Numbered from the stretch's first letter, positions 8,290-18,748 are shown. The stretch: DNA of 64,000 nt from Hydrogenophaga sp. (GCF_030651625.1 NZ_JAUSCF010000022.1:62001-126000); one strand, 5' to 3'. Made by a program: numbers and translations. The notes: generated from the letters alone by a model not told the origin.

Positions 8290-9047
8290 CACATCTCAAA
8301 GAACTTCCGCTTCAGGCGCTGCAGTTTTACGCGACGGCGCCCTACCCTTGCAGCTACCTGCCAGGCCGCCAGGCCCGATCCCAGGTGGCCACTCCAAGCC
8401 ACTTGATCCACAACGACGCCTACTCCGACCTTGTCGTGCATGGGTTCCGGCGGAGTGGCATGTTCACCTACAGGCCATATTGCGACGGATGCAGCGCCTG
8501 TGTGCCCTTGCGGGTTCCTGTGGCCAGCTTCACGCCCAACCGCACCCAACGACGGTGCATGGCGCGATTTGGACGATTGCAAACCAGGGTGCTCAAGCTG
8601 TGTTTTGTGCCTGAGCACTACCAGCTTTACCTGCGCTACCAGAACCATCGACATGCCGGCGGCGGCATGGATCACGACAGCATCGACCAGTTCACCCAGT
8701 TCCTGCTGCAAAGCCGGGTGAATTCACGCCTGGTCGAGTTCTACGATCCCGCCACCGAAACACAACCTGCACGGCTGGTCATGGTGTCCATCGTCGATGT
8801 GCTCAATGACGGCCTGTCGGCCGTCTACACCTTCTATGAACCAGCCGATCAAGCCAGCTATGGGACCTACAACGTCTTGTGGCAGATTGAACAGGCAAGA
8901 GCACTGGATCTTCCGCATGTGTATCTGGGCTACTGGATCGCAGACAGCGGGAAGATGAGCTACAAGTCGAGCTTTCGTCCCTACGAACTTCTGGTGGATG
9001 GCCGTTGGTGCGGCACACGGTCGTTGGCCACCACCTCTTCACCCTGA
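8286..9047 (+). CDS. bpt: Aspartate/glutamate leucyltransferase
   Basis: 253 aa from a GTG start overlapping the aat stop (GTGA). Transfers Leu from Leu-tRNA to N-terminal Asp or Glu, the Bpt branch of the bacterial N-degron pathway; older annotations call it arginyl-tRNA-protein transferase. Motifs include [34 protein letters not shown] with the conserved CxGCxxC, the [13 protein letters not shown] segment and the [18 protein letters not shown] stretch of the C-terminal acetyltransferase-like domain. Together with aat it feeds two residue classes into the same ClpS-dependent degradation. Confidence 0.94.
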   Translation: MTHLKELPLQALQFYATAPYPCSYLPGRQARSQVATPSHLIHNDAYSDLVVHGFRRSGMFTYRPYCDGCSACVPLRVPVASFTPNRTQRRCMARFGRLQTRVLKLCFVPEHYQLYLRYQNHRHAGGGMDHDSIDQFTQFLLQSRVNSRLVEFYDPATETQPARLVMVSIVDVLNDGLSAVYTFYEPADQASYGTYNVLWQIEQARALDLPHVYLGYWIADSGKMSYKSSFRPYELLVDGRWCGTRSLATTSSP

Positions 9048-9143
9048 ACGTTGGCGGCCAGCCTTCCGGTGACACCGCGCCTCGCAGACAGGTCATGGGC
9101 TTTTAATTTCATCTTGTAAAATCATGGCAACCTTTGTGAGACC

Positions 9144-9923
9144 ATGACAAAACGCTCTGATCAGCAGCCCACCACCCCCACCGTCCAGGTCATTGAACGC
9201 ATGTTCAATTTGCTGGAAGTTCTGGCATCCCGGGAAGATCCGGTTTCCTTGAAGGAAGTCAGCGAAAAGACGGGACTGCATCCGTCCACAGCGCATCGCA
9301 TCCTGAACGACTTGACCATTGGTCGATTCGTCGATCGGCCTGAAGCGGGTAGCTACCGCCTCGGCATGCGCCTTCTTGAGCTTGGCAATCTGGTCAAAGC
9401 CAGACTGAATGTTCGAGATGCCGCGTTGACTCCGATGCGAGAGCTGCACAAGCTGATTCAGCAACCTGTCAATCTCAGCGTTCGTCAGGGCGACGAAATC
9501 GTTTATGTGGAACGGGCCTACAGTGAAAGGTCCGGCATGCAAGTGGTTCGCGCCATCGGTGGCAGAGCGCCGTTGCACCTCACTTCCGTGGGCAAACTGT
9601 TTCTGGCTGCTGATGAGCCCCTGCGCGTGCGAGCCTACGCCACGCGCACGGGACTGGCTGGGAACACCCGCAACAGTCTCACCCAGCTGGCAAGCCTTGA
9701 GCGAGAACTCAATCAGTGCCGCCAGGCAGGTATTGCACGCGACAACGAAGAGCTGGAGATGGGTGTGCGCTGCATGGCCGCCGGCATTTATGACGACCAG
9801 TGCAAATTGGTGGCTGGTCTGTCAATTTCCGCGCCTGCTGACCGCATCGACGAGAACTGGGTTTCCAAATTGCGGGCAACGGCATCCGAAATTTCAGCTG
9901 CATTGGGTTGCCCCAAGGCCTGA
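9144..9923 (+). CDS. IclR family transcriptional regulator
   Basis: 259 aa. An N-terminal winged helix-turn-helix (about residues 14-75; SLKEVSEKTGLHPSTAHRIL is the HTH) is followed by the IclR effector-binding domain from about residue 85, including the GRAPLHLTSVGKLFLA and MGVRCMAAGIYDD segments. The C-terminus SISAPADRIDENW is typical. A TAAAAT -10-like box lies at 9117-9122, 22 bp before the ATG. The neighbours give no clear target: bpt upstream and convergent pbpG downstream. The ligand is unknown. Confidence 0.9.
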   Translation: MTKRSDQQPTTPTVQVIERMFNLLEVLASREDPVSLKEVSEKTGLHPSTAHRILNDLTIGRFVDRPEAGSYRLGMRLLELGNLVKARLNVRDAALTPMRELHKLIQQPVNLSVRQGDEIVYVERAYSERSGMQVVRAIGGRAPLHLTSVGKLFLAADEPLRVRAYATRTGLAGNTRNSLTQLASLERELNQCRQAGIARDNEELEMGVRCMAAGIYDDQCKLVAGLSISAPADRIDENWVSKLRATASEISAALGCPKA

Positions 9924-10044
9924 CAGGCCGTTGCATTGCGATGTCATGCGCGCGCTCAGCCACTGGCAGCAATTCAAAAAGACTGGTTGCACAACAGCTC
10001 GCACTGAGCTCCGCGCCAGGCATTGCTTTCGATGGCAGCGTCAA

Positions 10045-11193
10045 TCAGCCCTGAGGTCTGATGGCGGTTTGCGCGTGGGTCTGAGCCTCGACCCATCGAC
10101 GCACTCGCTCGGCGTCCTGGTTCCTGCTGAGTGTGCCTGCGGCGTCGAGAAACACCATGATCACCTCCCGGCCTGCCACTCGAGCCTGCATGACGAGGCA
10201 GCGCCCGGCTTCAGAGATATAACCCGTTTTCTGCAGACCGATGTTCCATGCCGGGTTGTGGATCAAGCGATTGGAGTTGATGTACTGCAGCGTTCGACGG
10301 CCGAAGTCGAGCTGATGACCTGGAGAAGTCGAGAGATCTCGGAGCATGGGCCGTTCGTAGGCGGCTGATACCAGGGTCGCCAAGTCGCGTGCGCTGGACT
10401 TGTTTTCGCTCGAAAGACCCGTAGGTTCCACAAAACGCGTGTCGTGCATGCCCAGTTCGCGGGCCTTTGCGTTCATGTCCTGCACGAATTTGTTCATGCC
10501 CCCGGGGTAGGTGCGCCCCAGCGCGTTGGCAGCGCGATTTTCGCTGGACATCAGCGAAATGTGCATCATTTCACCGCGGCTCAGTGTGGTACCGACGGCC
10601 AGTCGCGACCCGGTACCCTTGTAAGTATCCAGGTCAGCTCGCGTGATCGTGATGGGCGTATCCATGGAAAGGCCCGCTTCGGCTATGAGCAACCCGGTCA
10701 TGAGCTTCGTTAGCGAAGCGATAGGCAAAACGGCTTCATCGTTCTTGCTGAAGAGGACCTCGTTGGTCTCCTGATCAATCACCAGCGCCACGCTGGAGCT
10801 GAGTTCGAGAGGGTCGGAACCATGGCGCAAACCCATTCGCTCTCCGTTCGACAACCGGGCCTGAGTCGCTACCGGTATCACCCTGGCGGAATTTCCGTTG
10901 CCCGCATGCGCCACCTTGCTCGCGCCGGTGGTTCTCACAGGCGCATTTCGAATTTGAGCCACCACACGCTTTTGAGGCGCTTTGGCCTGCGCACGTTGAG
11001 CGCTTGCGGCCACGGGCTTCTTGGCGACTGGTCGCTTGACTTCCTTGGCTTTAGGGCCAGGCTTCGCAGCGACAGGGCGCTTGCTGGAACTGGCACTGGC
11101 CGTGGCGGAAACTGGCACCGCCAGCGCTAAAGAAATGATCAGCGTCGCAAAGCCCGTCAAAGATTTTCGAACACGTTTTGCACAAAGTTTCAT
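10045..11193 (-). CDS. pbpG: D-alanyl-D-alanine endopeptidase (PBP7-like, S11)
   Basis: 382 aa periplasmic low-molecular-weight penicillin-binding protein that cleaves D-Ala-meso-DAP cross-links. The start at 11193 has GGAGTGAAGAG upstream and begins the signal peptide MKLCAKRVRKSLTGFATLI; an ATG at 11262 is in frame but poor. After a Lys/Ala/Pro-rich linker (about residues 35-110) come the active-site motifs SLTK (SxxK), SEN (SxN) and KTG in QKTGYISEAG. It has no C-terminal amphipathic anchor, as expected for PbpG rather than DacA/C. It is convergent with iclR, with a 121 bp featureless gap. Confidence 0.92.
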   Translation of the reverse strand: MKLCAKRVRKSLTGFATLIISLALAVPVSATASASSSKRPVAAKPGPKAKEVKRPVAKKPVAASAQRAQAKAPQKRVVAQIRNAPVRTTGASKVAHAGNGNSARVIPVATQARLSNGERMGLRHGSDPLELSSSVALVIDQETNEVLFSKNDEAVLPIASLTKLMTGLLIAEAGLSMDTPITITRADLDTYKGTGSRLAVGTTLSRGEMMHISLMSSENRAANALGRTYPGGMNKFVQDMNAKARELGMHDTRFVEPTGLSSENKSSARDLATLVSAAYERPMLRDLSTSPGHQLDFGRRTLQYINSNRLIHNPAWNIGLQKTGYISEAGRCLVMQARVAGREVIMVFLDAAGTLSRNQDAERVRRWVEAQTHAQTAIRPQG

Positions 11194-11371
11194 CTCTTCA
11201 CTCCAAGCAGACAATCGGGCTGTCTGGAGTATAGGGCGATCAAAAAAAACTAGCAATATCAAAAACTTGTGAATTGAACCTCAGTGTTCGGTAGAACTGG
11301 TGTTAATTTCCGTAGCTGTTTGTAGCATTAGCCCAGAAGCATTCACAAGCCTTTGATTTATCAAGTCTTTT

Positions 11372-12913
11372 TCATCCTTGTGCAGCCACCCGGACGGCTT
11401 TGCTGTGCAACTTGTTCAAGGCGCTGAGATAGGCTTTGGCGGAAGCGACGACGATATCCGGGTCCGCACCGACGCCGTTGACCACGCGCCCTCCGTGCTG
11501 TAAGCGCACGGTGACCTCGCCCTGGCTTTCCGTTGAGCCGCTGGTGATGGCATTGACCGAGTACAACAACAGTTCGGCACCGCTCTTGACATGGGTTTCG
11601 ATTGCTTTGAGCGAGGCGTCCACTGGCCCGTTGCCTTCCGAAGCGCCCTGAAACTCCTTGCCGTCGATGGTGAAGACGACCTGCGCATGAGGACGTTCAC
11701 CGGTTTCACTCGACTGGGACAGGGAAACCAGCCCGTACTGTTCTTTCTCGGCGGTCACGCTTTCGTCACTGCAAAGCGCAAGGATATCTTCATCGAAAAT
11801 CTCGCTCTTGCGGTCCGCAAGCTCCTTGAACGCTGCAAAAGCCGTGTTGACCTCGCTTTCGGACGCCATCTCGATACCCAGATCCTGCAGGCGCTGCTTG
11901 AATGCATTGCGCCCGCTGAGCTTGCCCAGAACGATCTTGTTGGCACTCCAGCCCACGTCCTCCGCACGCATGATCTCGTAGGTGTCCCGCGCCTTGAGCA
12001 CGCCATCCTGATGAATGCCGCTGGCATGGGCAAACGCATTCGCGCCCACCACGGCCTTGTTGGGCTGAACCACAAAACCCGTGGTCTGGCTCACCATGCG
12101 GCTCGCTGGCACGATCTGTGTGGCATCCACACCCACATCCAGACCGAAGTAGTCGCGCCGCGTGCGCACCGCCATCACGATCTCTTCAAGCGAGCAATTG
12201 CCCGCCCGCTCCCCCAGACCATTGATGGTGCACTCCACCTGGCGTGCCCCGCCAATCTTCACGCCTGCAAGCGAATTGGCAACGGCCATGCCCAGATCGT
12301 TGTGACAGTGCACCGACCAGATGGCCTTGTCCGAGTTGGGTACGCGCTCACGAAGGGTGCGGATGAAGTCACCGTACAGCTCTGGGATGGCATAGCCCAC
12401 GGTATCGGGAATGTTCAGTGTCGTGGCACCTTCTTTGATCACCGCCTCGAGCACACGGCACAAAAAGTCCGGGTCGCTGCGGTAGCCATCTTCGGGACTG
12501 AACTCGATATCTCCACACAGATTTCGTGCAAAACGCACCGACTGTATCGCCTGCTCAAGCACCTGCTCCGGGGTCATGCGGAGCTTCTTTTCCATGTGCA
12601 GCGCACTGGTGGCGATGAAGGTGTGAATGCGCGCGCTGGCGGCCCCTTTCAACGCATCGGCCGCGCGTGAAATGTCGCGGTCGTTGGCGCGGGCCAACGA
12701 GCAGATCGTGGAGTCCTTGATCGTGTTGGCAATGGCCTGCACGCATTCAAAGTCACCGTTTGAACTGGCGGCGAAGCCCGCTTCGATCACGTCCACTTTC
12801 AAGCGCTCCAACTGTCGCGCAATGCGCAGTTTTTCATCCTTCGTCATGGAAGCGCCGGGCGATTGTTCACCGTCACGCAAGGTGGTGTCAAAAATGATCA
12901 GTTTGTCGGCCAT
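11372..12913 (-). CDS. leuA: 2-Isopropylmalate synthase
   Basis: 513 aa. Condenses acetyl-CoA with 2-oxoisovalerate, the first committed step of leucine synthesis. The N-terminal [12 protein letters not shown] metal/substrate motif (about residues 9-20), the [12 protein letters not shown] metal-binding His pair and the GIHQDG segment are present. The C-terminal LeuA regulatory domain (about 390-513), which gives leucine feedback inhibition, is complete. The ribosome site GGAGAAAACG precedes the ATG. It is the last gene of the ilvI-ilvH-ilvC-pssA-leuA cluster but has its own 409 bp leader containing a Leu-codon-rich small ORF and a hairpin. Confidence 0.97.
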   Translation of the reverse strand: MADKLIIFDTTLRDGEQSPGASMTKDEKLRIARQLERLKVDVIEAGFAASSNGDFECVQAIANTIKDSTICSLARANDRDISRAADALKGAASARIHTFIATSALHMEKKLRMTPEQVLEQAIQSVRFARNLCGDIEFSPEDGYRSDPDFLCRVLEAVIKEGATTLNIPDTVGYAIPELYGDFIRTLRERVPNSDKAIWSVHCHNDLGMAVANSLAGVKIGGARQVECTINGLGERAGNCSLEEIVMAVRTRRDYFGLDVGVDATQIVPASRMVSQTTGFVVQPNKAVVGANAFAHASGIHQDGVLKARDTYEIMRAEDVGWSANKIVLGKLSGRNAFKQRLQDLGIEMASESEVNTAFAAFKELADRKSEIFDEDILALCSDESVTAEKEQYGLVSLSQSSETGERPHAQVVFTIDGKEFQGASEGNGPVDASLKAIETHVKSGAELLLYSVNAITSGSTESQGEVTVRLQHGGRVVNGVGADPDIVVASAKAYLSALNKLHSKAVRVAAQG

Positions 12914-13003
12914 CGTTTTCTCCGGTATTTGGAAGAGTGTTTGTAGGTGGTAGTGCCAAACGGGGCAGTTGTCAGCTTGAGACCAGAAAATCGGAACAGC
13001 GGT

Positions 13004-13138
13004 TCATGCACCAGGGTGAGCAGATCGATGGGCACGCACCGGCACATGCTTCTCCCCGTTCAACAGCAGCAGGCAGCCGGACATGGAATGGGAGGCGGCT
13101 GGAAAGCCTGGGTATGGACTGGCTGACTGGTAAAACAT
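13004..13138 (-). CDS. Candidate leuA leader peptide with four consecutive Leu codons
   Basis: A 44-codon ORF from an ATG at 13138, with weak GAGAG upstream, to a TGA 90 bp before the leuA start; an internal ATG at 13084 would give 26 residues. It contains SGCLLLLNGEKH, encoded CTG CTG CTG TTG. Runs of the codon for the pathway's product are the hallmark of attenuation leader peptides, so regulation of leuA by Leu-tRNA charging is plausible. No hairpin with a U-run follows the ORF; the only strong one lies before it. The role is therefore inferred, and translation is unproven. Confidence 0.4.
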   Translation of the reverse strand: MFYQSASPYPGFPAASHSMSGCLLLLNGEKHVPVRAHRSAHPGA

Positions 13139-13178
13139 GATTTGCTCTCAATGGTAAAACCCCCACAGCCCCAACGCA

Positions 13179-13211
13179 AAACGGCCCGCTGCGGGTGCAA
13201 ACGGGCCGTTT
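13179..13211 (-). terminator. Hairpin between pssA and leuA leader
   Basis: A perfect 10-bp stem (AAACGGCCCG / CGGGCCGTTT) with a 13-nt loop. On the minus strand the stem ends in TTTT followed by GCG, so it can terminate pssA transcription. A TTGACA -35-like hexamer lies just upstream on the same strand (13233-13238) with only a weak -10. The rest of the 12914-13322 spacer shows no further gene. Confidence 0.65.
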
Positions 13212-13322
13212 GGATTGGTAGTGCTTTCGCGCTGTCAACTCTGCCCGTGAAGGACATCCAGTAGTAGGGACAGGGTGCGAAAGGACATTCAGGAAATGTA
13301 GCACAAACGACGACTTGGCAAG

Positions 13323-14129
13323 TCAGTCATGCAAGCCGCGTTCGTCCGGTTCGTCAGTGGACGTACTGATCACGCTGGTTTGTTTGCCTTTTGCCTTGCG
13401 CCACACGTATACCGCATAGCCTGAAAGGCCGTACAGGACGAACAGACCGAACAACACCGTTGGCGGATGAATGTTGATCGCTGCGATGCCGAGCGCCACC
13501 AGCACAATGGCTGCAAACGGCACGCTGCGCTTCAGGCTCAGGTCCTTGAAACTGTAAAACGGCACGTTGGTCACCATGGTCAGCCCGGCATAGAGCGTCA
13601 GTGCGAACATGGCCCATGCGAGATCGGCACGCGGTACCGCCAGTTCGGTCATCAACCAGATGAATCCTGCGACCAACGCCGCAGCGGCAGGCGACGGAAG
13701 CCCTTGGAAGTACCGCTTGTCCACAACCCCGGTATTCACGTTGAATCTTGCCAGGCGAAGTGCTGCACAGGCGCAATAGACAAACGCCGCAATCCAGCCC
13801 CAACGGCCCAGGTCACGCAACGTCCATTCGTATGCAATCAGGGCGGGGGCTGCGCCAAAAGAGACCATGTCCGACAACGAGTCCATCTGCTCGCCAAATG
13901 CACTCTGGGTGTTTGTCATGCGCGCAACCCGCCCATCCATGCTGTCCAGAAACATGGCGGCAAAGATGCCCACGGTGGCGAGATCGAAGCGGCCGTTCAT
14001 GGCCATCACCACGGCATAGAAGCCTCCGAAGAGCGCTGCAAGCGTGATCATGTTGGGCAACATGTAGATGCCCTTGCGCCTTGGAACGTCCGAAGCGGGC
14101 GGGATCAAAGGTTCGGTTCCGTCGTGCAT
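13323..14129 (-). CDS. pssA: CDP-diacylglycerol--serine O-phosphatidyltransferase
   Basis: 268 aa membrane enzyme that makes phosphatidylserine, precursor of phosphatidylethanolamine. The CDP-alcohol phosphatidyltransferase signature is complete at about residues 63-85: DG-x2-AR-x8-G-x3-D-x3-D (DGRVAR, then FGEQMDSLSD). There are about seven to eight hydrophobic helices and a basic C-terminal tail. It lies between ilvC and leuA, an arrangement common in Burkholderiales. Two hairpins precede it, so part of its expression may not depend on the ilv promoter. Confidence 0.95.
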   Translation of the reverse strand: MHDGTEPLIPPASDVPRRKGIYMLPNMITLAALFGGFYAVVMAMNGRFDLATVGIFAAMFLDSMDGRVARMTNTQSAFGEQMDSLSDMVSFGAAPALIAYEWTLRDLGRWGWIAAFVYCACAALRLARFNVNTGVVDKRYFQGLPSPAAAALVAGFIWLMTELAVPRADLAWAMFALTLYAGLTMVTNVPFYSFKDLSLKRSVPFAAIVLVALGIAAINIHPPTVLFGLFVLYGLSGYAVYVWRKAKGKQTSVISTSTDEPDERGLHD

Positions 14130-14221
14130 GAATTTCTCTGTGGCGGTTCAGTGGCCCACAATGGGCGCCTGCCATGGGCCGCAAAACACCAAAGGTCCAG
14201 TGTAAGCCAGTGACCGGCCCC

Positions 14222-14248
14222 AAAAAACCGAAGGCCACCGAAGTGGCC
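14222..14248 (-). terminator. Hairpin with T-run between ilvC and pssA
   Basis: On the minus strand the stem GGCCAC / GTGGCC closes a TTCG loop (14233-14248) and is followed by TTCGG and six T (14222-14227). The T-run is offset by five bases, so it may be a partial terminator that lowers pssA/leuA transcription relative to ilvC. Confidence 0.55.
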
Positions 14249-14267
14249 CTGGGCTGACTCTCAATCT

Positions 14268-14288
14268 GGTGACCCAAGTGGGGTCACC
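14268..14288. repeat. Perfect 8-bp inverted repeat just after ilvC
   Basis: GGTGACCC-AAGTG-GGGTCACC lies 6 bp beyond the ilvC stop. It has no T-run. Together with the next hairpin it could protect the 3' end of the ilv mRNA. Confidence 0.5.
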
Positions 14289-14294
14289 GAGGCA

Positions 14295-15437
<1,143 letters not shown>

Positions 15438-15461
15438 ACAAATGGCCGAGCCCTGAAAAAA

Positions 15462-15953
15462 TCAAACGCGCAAAATGCGTTCCCCTCGGCCGATGCCGCT
15501 GGCACCAGAACGCACGGTTTCAAGAATGGCGCCCCGGTCGATCGCCTCCAGGAAGGCGTCGTTCTTGCTCTGGTCACCCGTGAGTTCGATGGTGTAGCTC
15601 TTTTCCGTGACGTCGATGATGCGGCCACGAAAGATGTCGGCCATGCGCTTCATTTCTTCGCGCTCCTTGCCAACGGCCCGCACCTTGACGAGCATGAGTT
15701 CGCGCTCGGTGTAGGCGCCTTCCGTCAGGTCCACGACCTTGACCACCTCAATCAAGCGGTTGAGGTGTTTGGTGATCTGTTCGATCACGTCATCCGACCC
15801 GGTGGTCTGGATGGTCATGCGCGACAAGGAGGCATCCTCGGTGGGCGCCACGGTCAGCGACTCGATGTTATATCCCCGGGCGGAGAACAAGCCCACCACG
15901 CGCGAAAGAGCACCTGGCTCGTTTTCGAGCAGCACGGCAATGATGTGTTTCAT
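15462..15953 (-). CDS. ilvH: Acetolactate synthase small (regulatory) subunit
   Basis: 163 aa. Regulatory subunit giving valine feedback control and full activity to the large subunit. The N-terminal ACT domain (MKHIIAVLLENEPGALSRVV, then GLFSARGYNIESLTV) spans about residues 1-75 and is followed by the ALS_ss C-terminal domain. Length and sequence match the IlvH/IlvN family; naming between isozymes is by convention. GAGGAA lies upstream of the ATG. It is 146 bp from ilvI, with a 7-bp stem hairpin in the gap. Confidence 0.95.
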   Translation of the reverse strand: MKHIIAVLLENEPGALSRVVGLFSARGYNIESLTVAPTEDASLSRMTIQTTGSDDVIEQITKHLNRLIEVVKVVDLTEGAYTERELMLVKVRAVGKEREEMKRMADIFRGRIIDVTEKSYTIELTGDQSKNDAFLEAIDRGAILETVRSGASGIGRGERILRV

Positions 15954-15982
15954 GAAAGGATTCCTCTTTTCTGAGCCCTCCC

Positions 15983-16002
15983 CTGCGCACGGTAATGCGC
16001 AG
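15983..16002. repeat. Inverted repeat between ilvI and ilvH
   Basis: CTGCGCA-CGGTAA-TGCGCAG, a perfect 7-bp stem in the 146 bp spacer. It has no T-run and may be an mRNA processing or stability element. Confidence 0.4.
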
Positions 16003-16099
16003 GCTTGGCTGCAAATAGATTCTTCAGGGATGGATGGGAGCGAAGCGGTGTGCAGGGGTGAGCGTGCGCAAAGCGCCGTTCACCCGATGTACCCACGCT

Positions 16100-17875
16100 T
16101 CAGAGATCTTCAGACCCCAGCAGCATTTCCGTGATGCCCTTGCCGGCCTTCACCATCGGGAACACGTTTTCGGTCGGGTCGGTGCGGAAATCCATGAAAA
16201 CCGTGCGGTCCTTGAGCTTGCGCGCCTCGCGCAAGGCAGGTTCGACGTCTTGTGGACGTTCGATCAGCATGCCCACGTGACCATAAGCTTCAGCCAGCTT
16301 CACGAAATTCGGCAGTGCATCCATGTAGCTGTGGCTATAACGACCCTCATAGTCGATTTCCTGCCACTGCCGCACCATGCCAAGGTAGCGGTTGTTGAGC
16401 GACACAATCTTGATGGGCGTGTTGTACTGGAGACAGGTGGAGAGTTCCTGAATGCACATCTGCACCGAACCTTCACCCGTGACGCAGTACACCTCGCTGT
16501 CAGGTTTGGCCATCTTGATGCCCATGGCATAGGGGATGCCCACGCCCATGGTGCCCAGCCCACCCGAATTGATCCAGCGCCGTGGCTGATCGAAACGGTA
16601 GTACTGTGCCGCCCACATCTGATGTTGACCCACGTCCGACGTGATGTAGGTGTCGGCGTCCTTGGTCATGTTCCACAGCGTTTCCACCACGTACTGAGGC
16701 TTGATCACGTCCTTGTTGCCCCGGTCGTATTTCAGGCAGTCGCGTGAACGCCAGGCCTCGATGGTCTCCCACCACAATGCCAGCGACTTTTCATCAGCGC
16801 GCAGGGTGCTCTCGCGCACCATGTTGATCAGTTCGACCAGCACATCCTTCACGTCTCCCACGATGGGCACATCGACCTTGACACGCTTGGAAATGCTCGA
16901 GGGATCGATGTCGATGTGGATGATCTTGCGTTCGTTCTGTGCAAAGTGCTTGGGGTTGCCGATCACGCGATCGTCAAACCGGGCGCCCACGGCCAGCAGC
17001 ACGTCACAGTTCTGCATGGCGTTGTTGGCTTCAATAGTGCCATGCATGCCCAGCATGCCCAGGAACTTGCGGTCGGATGCCGGGTAGGCGCCCAGCCCCA
17101 TCAGGGTGTTGGTGACCGGATAGCCCAGCAGATCCACCAGCGTGCGCAATTCCTGAACGGCATTGCCCAGCAGCACACCGCCACCGGTATAGATGTAGGG
17201 TCGCTTGGCCGACAACAAGAGCTGCAGGGCTTTGCGAATCTGACCGCCATGACCCTTGCGCACCGGGTTGTAGGAGCGCATTTCCACCGACTCGGGGTAG
17301 CCGGTGTAGGCGGTCTTGTTGAAGGACACGTCTTTGGGCACATCGACCACGACCGGGCCAGGTCGGCCGGTGCGAGCAATGTGGAAGGCCTTCTTCATGA
17401 TGACGGCCATGTCGCGCACGTCTTTCACCAGGAAATTGTGCTTGACGATGGGCCGCGTTATGCCGACGGTGTCGCATTCCTGGAAGGCGTCCAGGCCAAT
17501 GGCGGCGGTGGGGACCTGCCCGCTGATGATCACCATGGGAATGCTGTCCATGTACGCGGTGGCAATGCCGGTCACCGCGTTGGTCAGGCCAGGGCCTGAT
17601 GTGACCAGGGCCACACCCACTTCGCCTGTTGCACGGGCAAATCCATCTGCAGCGTGCACGGCGGCTTGTTCGTGCCGCACCAATACATGCTGGATGGTGT
17701 CCTGCTTGTAGAACGCGTCGTAGATGTGGAGCACCGCGCCACCGGGGTAGCCCCAGACGTAATTCACACCTTCGGCCTGTAGGGCCTTGACGAGAATTTC
17801 AGCGCCGCGGAGATCTTGGGGAGACGTGCCGGACACAGCGGCAGCGGAGGCCAGTTCGGCCTTGTTGATTTCCAT
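16100..17875 (-). CDS. ilvI: Acetolactate synthase large (catalytic) subunit
   Basis: 591 aa ThDP- and FAD-dependent enzyme that condenses pyruvate with pyruvate or 2-oxobutyrate. The N-terminal ThDP-activating Glu lies in VRHEQAAVHAADGFARATG. The ThDP/Mg-binding segment reads VTGEGSVQMCIQELSTCLQY, with the GEG variant in place of GDG. FAD-domain residues sit in the central third. First gene of the ilv operon, with a promoter-like sequence about 155 bp upstream. It is named ilvI or ilvB depending on the scheme. Confidence 0.95.
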   Translation of the reverse strand: MEINKAELASAAAVSGTSPQDLRGAEILVKALQAEGVNYVWGYPGGAVLHIYDAFYKQDTIQHVLVRHEQAAVHAADGFARATGEVGVALVTSGPGLTNAVTGIATAYMDSIPMVIISGQVPTAAIGLDAFQECDTVGITRPIVKHNFLVKDVRDMAVIMKKAFHIARTGRPGPVVVDVPKDVSFNKTAYTGYPESVEMRSYNPVRKGHGGQIRKALQLLLSAKRPYIYTGGGVLLGNAVQELRTLVDLLGYPVTNTLMGLGAYPASDRKFLGMLGMHGTIEANNAMQNCDVLLAVGARFDDRVIGNPKHFAQNERKIIHIDIDPSSISKRVKVDVPIVGDVKDVLVELINMVRESTLRADEKSLALWWETIEAWRSRDCLKYDRGNKDVIKPQYVVETLWNMTKDADTYITSDVGQHQMWAAQYYRFDQPRRWINSGGLGTMGVGIPYAMGIKMAKPDSEVYCVTGEGSVQMCIQELSTCLQYNTPIKIVSLNNRYLGMVRQWQEIDYEGRYSHSYMDALPNFVKLAEAYGHVGMLIERPQDVEPALREARKLKDRTVFMDFRTDPTENVFPMVKAGKGITEMLLGSEDL

Positions 17876-18030
17876 GATGAACCTTTCGAGAATTTCTCTA
17901 ACGAAAAACCTTGGGTGCCTCTAGACCGACTCTTGTGAAGCGGTGTCGAGACTTGAGGCCAATGGCCATGGGCAGACACATACTCTGCCGGACCTTGACC
18001 CGTTTGCCTTGTTTTGAATTGCAGCCTTCT

Positions 18031-18058
18031 ATTATCGCACTGCAACAAGCTCATTCAA
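18031..18058 (-). promoter_or_regulatory. Probable ilv operon promoter
   Basis: On the minus strand TTGAAT (18053-18058) and GATAAT (18031-18036) are separated by 16 bp. This predicts an mRNA start near 18024 and a leader of about 150 nt before ilvI. The rest of the 17876-18166 gap shows no supported gene. Confidence 0.5.
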
Positions 18059-18166
18059 GTCCCGCGATACGCCAGCACACAGAAAAAGGGACCAGCGAGG
18101 CCGCGATGCGACAATCGCAGCCTCCCAGACCCAGCCTCGAGACTTCGGCCCTGCATGGGCCCAGAC

Positions 18167-18748
18167 ATGACAGAAACGCCAGCCTCCCCCCTGCCCGCTC
18201 AGGTGCTGACAGCGCCTTCCCTGACCCGCCGCATGGCCTGCTGGCTGTATGAAGGCACACTTTTGTTCGGGGTGTTGTTTGGAACCGGGTTGTTCTTTTT
18301 CGGCCTCTTGTTTGCCGCTGGCCACCTCGTGCCCTCGCTCATTCCTGTGCGCGATGCATTCAACAACCGGTACTCACTGCAGGCTTATGTGTTTCTTCTG
18401 CTGGCGCTCTATTTCACATGGTTCTGGGTCAAAGGCCAGACCCTGGCCATGAAGACCTGGCACATCCGCGTGGTGGACCGATGGGGGCACGCCCTCACCC
18501 GGCCCAAGGCCTTGCTGCGCTACCTGTGGTCGTGGATATGGTTTCTGCCGCCCCTGGCTGCTGGTGGCTACTTTCATTTGTCAGGAGGCGAACTGACGGT
18601 GATCCTGATCGGCTGGATAGCGATCTGGGCATTGCTGGCGCGATTTCATCCGCAGCGCCAGTTTCTGCACGACGCACTGGCCGGCACGCGCCTGGTACAC
18701 CACAAGCCCGCCGAGCCAGCCAAAGGTCGCAAGTTCTGGCACCTCTGA
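18167..18748 (+). CDS. RDD family membrane protein
   Basis: 193 aa from the ATG at 18167 (MTETPASP); an upstream in-frame ATG at 18155 would add four residues. The RDD domain begins at about residue 21 (SLTRRMACWLYEGTLLFGVL) with Arg in helix 1. Further hydrophobic segments are at about 65-85 and 115-150, and the conserved TLAMKTWHIRVVDRWG motif lies between helices. RDD proteins are small membrane proteins, mostly of unknown role, some proposed as ion exchangers. It is divergent from ilvI, and dgkA follows after 19 bp. Confidence 0.85.
   Translation: MTETPASPLPAQVLTAPSLTRRMACWLYEGTLLFGVLFGTGLFFFGLLFAAGHLVPSLIPVRDAFNNRYSLQAYVFLLLALYFTWFWVKGQTLAMKTWHIRVVDRWGHALTRPKALLRYLWSWIWFLPPLAAGGYFHLSGGELTVILIGWIAIWALLARFHPQRQFLHDALAGTRLVHHKPAEPAKGRKFWHL

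Noticed and set aside
13210-13238. leuA promoter with TTGACA at 13233-13238
   Set aside because: The -10 at proper spacing (ATCCAA) is poor and would overlap the hairpin, so I mention it but do not annotate it as a promoter.
17898-17981. Possible ilv leader peptide (27 codons, minus strand)
   Set aside because: It has only scattered Leu, Ile and Val codons, with no run and no following terminator, so it does not look like an attenuator.
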